The notes below the pieces were generated by a model. That model ran no database searches, was not told the DNA's origin, and saw only the letters and a list, made by a program, of their open reading frames with translations. 7,332 nt of DNA from assembly GCA_019118985.1 (NCBI GenBank), contig DWXX01000045.1, forward strand, positions 1-7,332. Reading direction: 5' to 3'. The position numbers were made by a program, and so were the translations under genes. Below are positions 5,136 to 7,332 of this stretch, in pieces. The stretch is from Candidatus Faecalibacterium faecipullorum (lineage in GTDB: Bacteria > Bacillota > Clostridia > Oscillospirales > Ruminococcaceae). The first letter of the stretch is position 1. The number at the start of each line of letters is the position of its first letter.

Positions 5136-5777
5136 ATGCTCAACATCCTGCGCAGCCGGCCGCATCTGTGGTTCCAGCTGTACTGGGTCGTCTACCTGGT
5201 CTGGTTTTTCACCCTGGACTGGACCATCACCGACCCTGCCTACATCATCCACAGCCCCCTCGACGATCTGATCCCCTTCTGCGAGTGGTTCATCTTCCCG
5301 TATTGCAGCTGGTTTCTGCTGCTGGCGGGGGTGACGGGGCTGCTGTGGTGGTTCGACACCGCCTCCTACGACAAGCTCTGCCTGACCATGTTCTCGGGGA
5401 TGACCTTCTGCCTGATCCTCTATATGATCCTGCCCAACGGGGTGGACCTGCGCCCTACCGCCGCCGAGGTGGGCCGTGACAACGTCGCCATGGACCTGAT
5501 GCAGCTGATCTGGATGGCCGACGCCTCCAACAACGTCTGCCCCTCCATCCACTGTCAGAGCTCGGGGTGCATGGCCCTGGCCTTTGCCCACAGCCGCCTG
5601 GCCGCCGGCCGCCCCTGGCTGAAGGCGCTGGCCTACGGCTGGGCGGGGCTGATCTGCGTATCCACCGTCTTTACCAAGCAGCACTCCGTCATCGACGTGT
5701 TCTGCGGGCTGGCGCTGGCCGCCGTATGGTACTGGCCGCTGTACCGCCGCGCCCGGCCCAAAACCGGCGGCCGGTGA
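5136..5777 (+). CDS. PAP2-superfamily membrane phosphatase/phosphotransferase
   Basis: Integral membrane protein of 213 aa, probably with about six membrane segments (near residues 13-27, 52-73, 85-100, 143-157, 165-178 and 187-202). It resembles the PAP2_3 (inositolphosphotransferase/AUR1-like) branch more than classical PgpB or BacA-type phosphatases. Motif 2 reads PSIHC (136-140) in place of PSGH. Motif 3 is STVFTKQHSVIDV with catalytic H183 and D187 and no arginine after S176. R106-P107 may represent motif 1. Likely substrates are lipid phosphates or lipid head groups at the outer face of the membrane, but none can be specified. The start has AAGGAG at 5124-5129, 6 nt upstream. It is transcribed alone, divergently from the HAD pair, and ends before the gntR promoter. 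The stop overlaps an ACCGG-CGG-CCGGT palindrome (5763-5775) without a U tract. Confidence 0.82.
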   Translation: MLNILRSRPHLWFQLYWVVYLVWFFTLDWTITDPAYIIHSPLDDLIPFCEWFIFPYCSWFLLLAGVTGLLWWFDTASYDKLCLTMFSGMTFCLILYMILPNGVDLRPTAAEVGRDNVAMDLMQLIWMADASNNVCPSIHCQSSGCMALAFAHSRLAAGRPWLKALAYGWAGLICVSTVFTKQHSVIDVFCGLALAAVWYWPLYRRARPKTGGR

Positions 5778-5787
5778 CGCATATGTA

Positions 5788-5807
5788 AAATTTATCGCGT
5801 GAAATTT
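5788..5807. promoter_or_regulatory. Imperfect palindrome upstream of the gntR promoter
   Basis: The sequence has the form AAATTT-nn-CGCG-nn-AAATTT, 20 bp, symmetric except for the two dinucleotides. It lies in an AT-rich pocket 14 bp upstream of the gntR -35 box. It could be a regulator binding site or an UP-element-like stretch; the sequence alone does not decide. Confidence 0.35.
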
Positions 5808-5821
5808 GAACAAAAGGCGCA

Positions 5822-5850
5822 TTGACGGGACTGGAATATCAGTTTACAAT
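5822..5850 (+). promoter_or_regulatory. Promoter of the GntR regulator gene
   Basis: TTGACG (5822-5827) and TACAAT (5845-5850), each 5 of 6 to consensus, are separated by 17 nt. Transcription would begin near 5857 with a leader of about 50 nt. The spacer contains the inverted repeat ACTG-6-CAGT (5830-5843), a candidate autoregulatory operator. The promoter lies downstream of the alternative in-frame start at 5806 and so argues against that start. Confidence 0.75.
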
Positions 5851-5891
5851 GATAGGGAACTGACCCGCCGACGGCAGGCAGGCAAAGCAGG

Positions 5892-5899
5892 AAAGGAGG
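5892..5899 (+). promoter_or_regulatory. Ribosome binding site fixing the gntR start
   Basis: AAAGGAGG lies 8 nt before the ATG at 5908, the only in-frame start consistent with both the promoter at 5822-5850 and the normal N-terminus of FCD-type GntR proteins. Confidence 0.88.
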
Positions 5900-5907
5900 G
5901 GAGGGTC

Positions 5908-6585
5908 ATGCCAACACCCTCAAGCGCCCGGGAGACGGCCTATCAGATCCTCTGGAACAGGATCGTCACCATGGAGCTCAAGCCCGGCGACGCGCTCAAC
6001 GACCGGCAGCTCGCCGAAGAGATGGGGATCAGCCGCACCCCCGTGCGGGAGGCCCTCATCATGCTGAACATCGCCCACATGGTCAGCATCAAGCCCCAGA
6101 GCGGCACCTACGTGGCCCCCATCGACCTCCGGCTGATGCGGCTGGAGCAGTTCGCCCGCTTCACGCTGGAAAAGGAGATGCTGCTGCACGTCTGCAAGCA
6201 CCGCAGCCCCGAGCTGATCGCGGCGTACCGCGCCAACATACGGGAGTATGAGAAGGCGTCGGCCGACACGGACAGCCCCATGCGCAACAGCCACATGCTG
6301 GAGCTGGACAACCGCTTCCACCGGCTGGCCTTTGAGTTCTGCGGCATGGAAGAGCACTTCGACCACATGCTGTCCACCTTCAAGCACATCGAGCGGCTGC
6401 GGCTGTTCAGCCTGATGCTGGAGGAGAACCTGTCGGTGCCCTGCCAGCACGGCAAGATCGTCGACGCCCTCGAGGCGGGGGACCCCGACGCGCTGACCAA
6501 AGCCCTGCGGGAGCATCTGACCCGCTACAAGGCGTCGGTGCGGGAGGCGCAGAAGGTCCACCCCGACTACTTCACCGAGGCGTGA
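5908..6585 (+). CDS. GntR family transcriptional regulator, FadR/FCD subfamily
   Basis: DNA-binding regulator of 225 aa, the normal length for the FadR subfamily. Residues 8-72 form the winged helix-turn-helix, with LKPGDALNDRQLAEEMGISR and TPVREAL as the diagnostic GntR recognition region and GTYVAP as the wing. Residues 78-210 are an FCD ligand-binding domain; D134 and H138 in LDNRFHRL, H181 in QHGKIVDAL and H203 in REHLTRY match the metal-binding Asp/His set of this fold, so a metal-chelated carboxylate ligand is likely. FCD regulators commonly sense sugar acids and often control hexuronate genes. Its place directly before uxuA, and near the kdgA operon, suggests it is a UxuR/ExuR-like regulator of both, responding to a uronate or KDG-type intermediate. 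That target assignment is inference; the family is certain. Confidence 0.93.
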   Translation: MPTPSSARETAYQILWNRIVTMELKPGDALNDRQLAEEMGISRTPVREALIMLNIAHMVSIKPQSGTYVAPIDLRLMRLEQFARFTLEKEMLLHVCKHRSPELIAAYRANIREYEKASADTDSPMRNSHMLELDNRFHRLAFEFCGMEEHFDHMLSTFKHIERLRLFSLMLEENLSVPCQHGKIVDALEAGDPDALTKALREHLTRYKASVREAQKVHPDYFTEA

Positions 6586-6640
6586 AGGGGCGGCGCACCC
6601 GGCAAAAAAGCACAAAGCTGACAAAAAATAGAAAAATATT

Positions 6641-6680
6641 CCGTGAGAAACGTAAAATATTTCTCACGGTTTTTTGTTTT
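6641..6680 (+). terminator. Strong intrinsic terminator after gntR
   Basis: A perfect 10-bp stem, CCGTGAGAAA (6641-6650) with TTTCTCACGG (6660-6669), encloses a 9-nt loop and is followed by TTTTTTGTTTTT. It lies 55 nt after the gntR stop. The A-rich stretch before the stem could give partial termination in the other direction. It separates gntR from uxuA. Confidence 0.92.
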
Positions 6681-6700
6681 TGGGAACTATCCACAAAAAG

Positions 6701-6720
6701 CCCGCCAAAAGAATGGCGGG
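6701..6720. terminator. Second hairpin between gntR and uxuA
   Basis: CCCGCCA (6701-6707) and TGGCGGG (6714-6720) form a 7-bp stem with loop AAAGAA. On the plus strand only TTT follows; on the minus strand the stem is followed by CTTTTTG, the better U tract. It may back up the gntR terminator or block minus-strand transcription leaving the uxuA promoter region. Confidence 0.55.
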
Positions 6721-6728
6721 TTTACCAC

Positions 6729-6757
6729 TTGCCAAAGATGGATTGATATACTAGAAT
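6729..6757 (+). promoter_or_regulatory. Promoter of uxuA
   Basis: TTGCCA (6729-6734) and TAGAAT (6752-6757), each 5 of 6 to consensus, are 17 nt apart. An overlapping alternative uses TTACCA (6722-6727) and TATACT (6747-6752) with a 19-nt spacer. The start would be near 6764, giving a leader of about 87 nt. The -10 region TATACTAGAAT closely resembles TATACTAGTAA in the kdgA promoter. Nothing else recognisable is seen between the promoter and the uxuA ribosome binding site at 6837-6842. Confidence 0.65.
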
Positions 6758-6850
6758 GGAAGCAACAAAGATGCCGCCCCGCGTCCTGCCGTGCCTTGAC
6801 GCCGGGCGCCCACCAACCTGCACGAATGCCAGAACGAAGGAGAGAAGACT

Positions 6851-7332
6851 ATGCCAATGCAAATGGGTTTCCGCTGGTACGGCGAGGGCAACGACAAGAT
6901 CACGCTGTCTGACATCAAGCAGATCCCCGGCGTGACCAGCATCGTCTGGGCGCTGCACAACAAGATGCCCGGCGAGGTGTGGGAGGTCGACGAGATCGCC
7001 CAGGTCCAAAAGCAGCTGGAGCCGTACGGCTTCAACATGGACGTGGTCGAGTCGGTCAACGTCCACGACGACATCAAGATCGGCCTGCCCACCCGGGACG
7101 GCTACATCGCCAACTACATCCAGACCATCCGCAACCTGTCCAAGTTCGGGGTGAAGGTCATCTGCTACAACTTCATGCCCATCTTTGACTGGACCCGCAC
7201 CGACCTGTTCCACCCGGTGGGGGACGGCTCGACCGCGCTGTACTACCAGAAGGACATGATCCAGAGCGACTACAAGGCCATGGCCGAGTACATCATGAGC
7301 TTCACCGAGAAGTACAACATGACCTTCCCCGG
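6851..7332 (+). CDS. uxuA: Mannonate dehydratase (UxuA), N-terminal part
   Basis: Cytoplasmic metal-dependent dehydratase of the TIM-barrel UxuA family that converts D-mannonate to KDG, feeding the KdgK and KdgA steps encoded on the left of the window. Only the first 160 codons are present; the frame is open at the window edge and the family is usually about 350-395 aa. Recognisable segments are FRWYG near the N-terminus, ITLSDIKQIPGV, PGEVWEVDEI, VVESVNVHDDIK and the hallmark VICYNFMPIFDWTRTDL around residues 103-119. Three ATGs lie close together (6851, 6857, 6863); the first is chosen because AAGGAG at 6837-6842 is 8 nt upstream. It has its own promoter behind the gntR terminator. A uxuB-type fructuronate reductase or a transporter may follow outside the window. 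Confidence 0.95.
   Translation, partial: MPMQMGFRWYGEGNDKITLSDIKQIPGVTSIVWALHNKMPGEVWEVDEIAQVQKQLEPYGFNMDVVESVNVHDDIKIGLPTRDGYIANYIQTIRNLSKFGVKVICYNFMPIFDWTRTDLFHPVGDGSTALYYQKDMIQSDYKAMAEYIMSFTEKYNMTFP

Noticed and set aside
4085..5146. Minus-strand frame overlapping the HAD gene and extending into the divergent promoter region
   Set aside because: The protein is Arg/Gly/Pro-rich with no family resemblance, and it covers the intact HAD gene in another frame as well as two predicted promoters.
5763..5775. ACCGG-CGG-CCGGT palindrome at the PAP2 stop as a terminator
   Set aside because: The stem is only five base pairs, overlaps the stop codon and has no U tract.
5007..5822. Minus-strand open frame antisense to the PAP2 gene
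   Set aside because: The PAP2 gene on the plus strand has a promoter, a ribosome binding site and conserved motifs; the antisense frame has none.
5806..5907. 34-residue N-terminal extension of the GntR protein from the ATG at 5806
   Set aside because: It begins upstream of the gntR promoter, has no ribosome binding site and is not a GntR-like sequence; the ATG at 5908 has a strong AAAGGAGG.
6771..6850. Possible upstream reading frame in the uxuA leader beginning with the ATG at 6771
   Set aside because: It has no ribosome binding site and no stop before the uxuA start, so it would run out of frame into uxuA.
6643..6912. 89-codon plus-strand frame between gntR and uxuA
   Set aside because: It starts inside the gntR terminator stem, runs through the uxuA promoter and overlaps uxuA out of frame.
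1..7332. CRISPR arrays, insertion sequences, integrase or attachment sites, tRNA or rRNA genes
   Set aside because: No regularly spaced repeats, transposase-like proteins, terminal inverted repeats or RNA-gene structures were seen on either strand.

Overview
The window looks like chromosomal DNA of a GC-rich gut Firmicute, most likely a member of Oscillospiraceae/Ruminococcaceae related to Faecalibacterium, Gemmiger or Subdoligranulum. This is inferred from strong AGGAGG-type ribosome binding sites, sigma-A-like promoters, high GC in coding regions with AT-rich regulatory islands, and the type of hexuronate genes present. No 16S or other marker is available, so the genus is a guess.

Layout. 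The left part (3-2979, minus strand) is a three-gene operon read kdgA, kdgK, kduI: a KDPG aldolase with an extra C-terminal VOC (glyoxalase-fold) domain, KDG kinase, and 5-keto-4-deoxyuronate isomerase. It is preceded by a recognisable promoter at 3066-3094. Next come two tandem Cof-type HAD hydrolases on the minus strand (3177-4950), a divergent promoter region (about 4951-5135), and a PAP2-family membrane protein on the plus strand (5136-5777). A GntR/FCD regulator with its own promoter and a strong terminator follows (5822-6680). The window ends inside uxuA, mannonate dehydratase (6851 onward), which also has its own promoter.

How it works together. UxuA makes 2-keto-3-deoxygluconate (KDG) from mannonate (the glucuronate/fructuronate branch). 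KduI acts on the 4-deoxy-5-keto-uronate from unsaturated uronides (the pectin or glycosaminoglycan lyase branch), and a KduD reductase, not in this window, would be expected to convert its product to KDG. KdgK phosphorylates KDG and KdgA cleaves KDPG to pyruvate and glyceraldehyde-3-phosphate. The GntR/FCD protein next to uxuA is the obvious candidate regulator of both sides; the kdgA and uxuA promoters share a TATACTAG block at the -10 region, consistent with common control. The PAP2 and HAD genes have no evident role in uronate catabolism.

The points most worth a second look are the aldolase-VOC fusion, which keeps a plausible metal-ligand set; the shared promoter block of the two uronate transcripts; and the HAD/PAP2 divergent promoters, whose -35 boxes overlap in one TTGCGCAA palindrome. 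I see no mobile element, CRISPR array, tRNA or rRNA.
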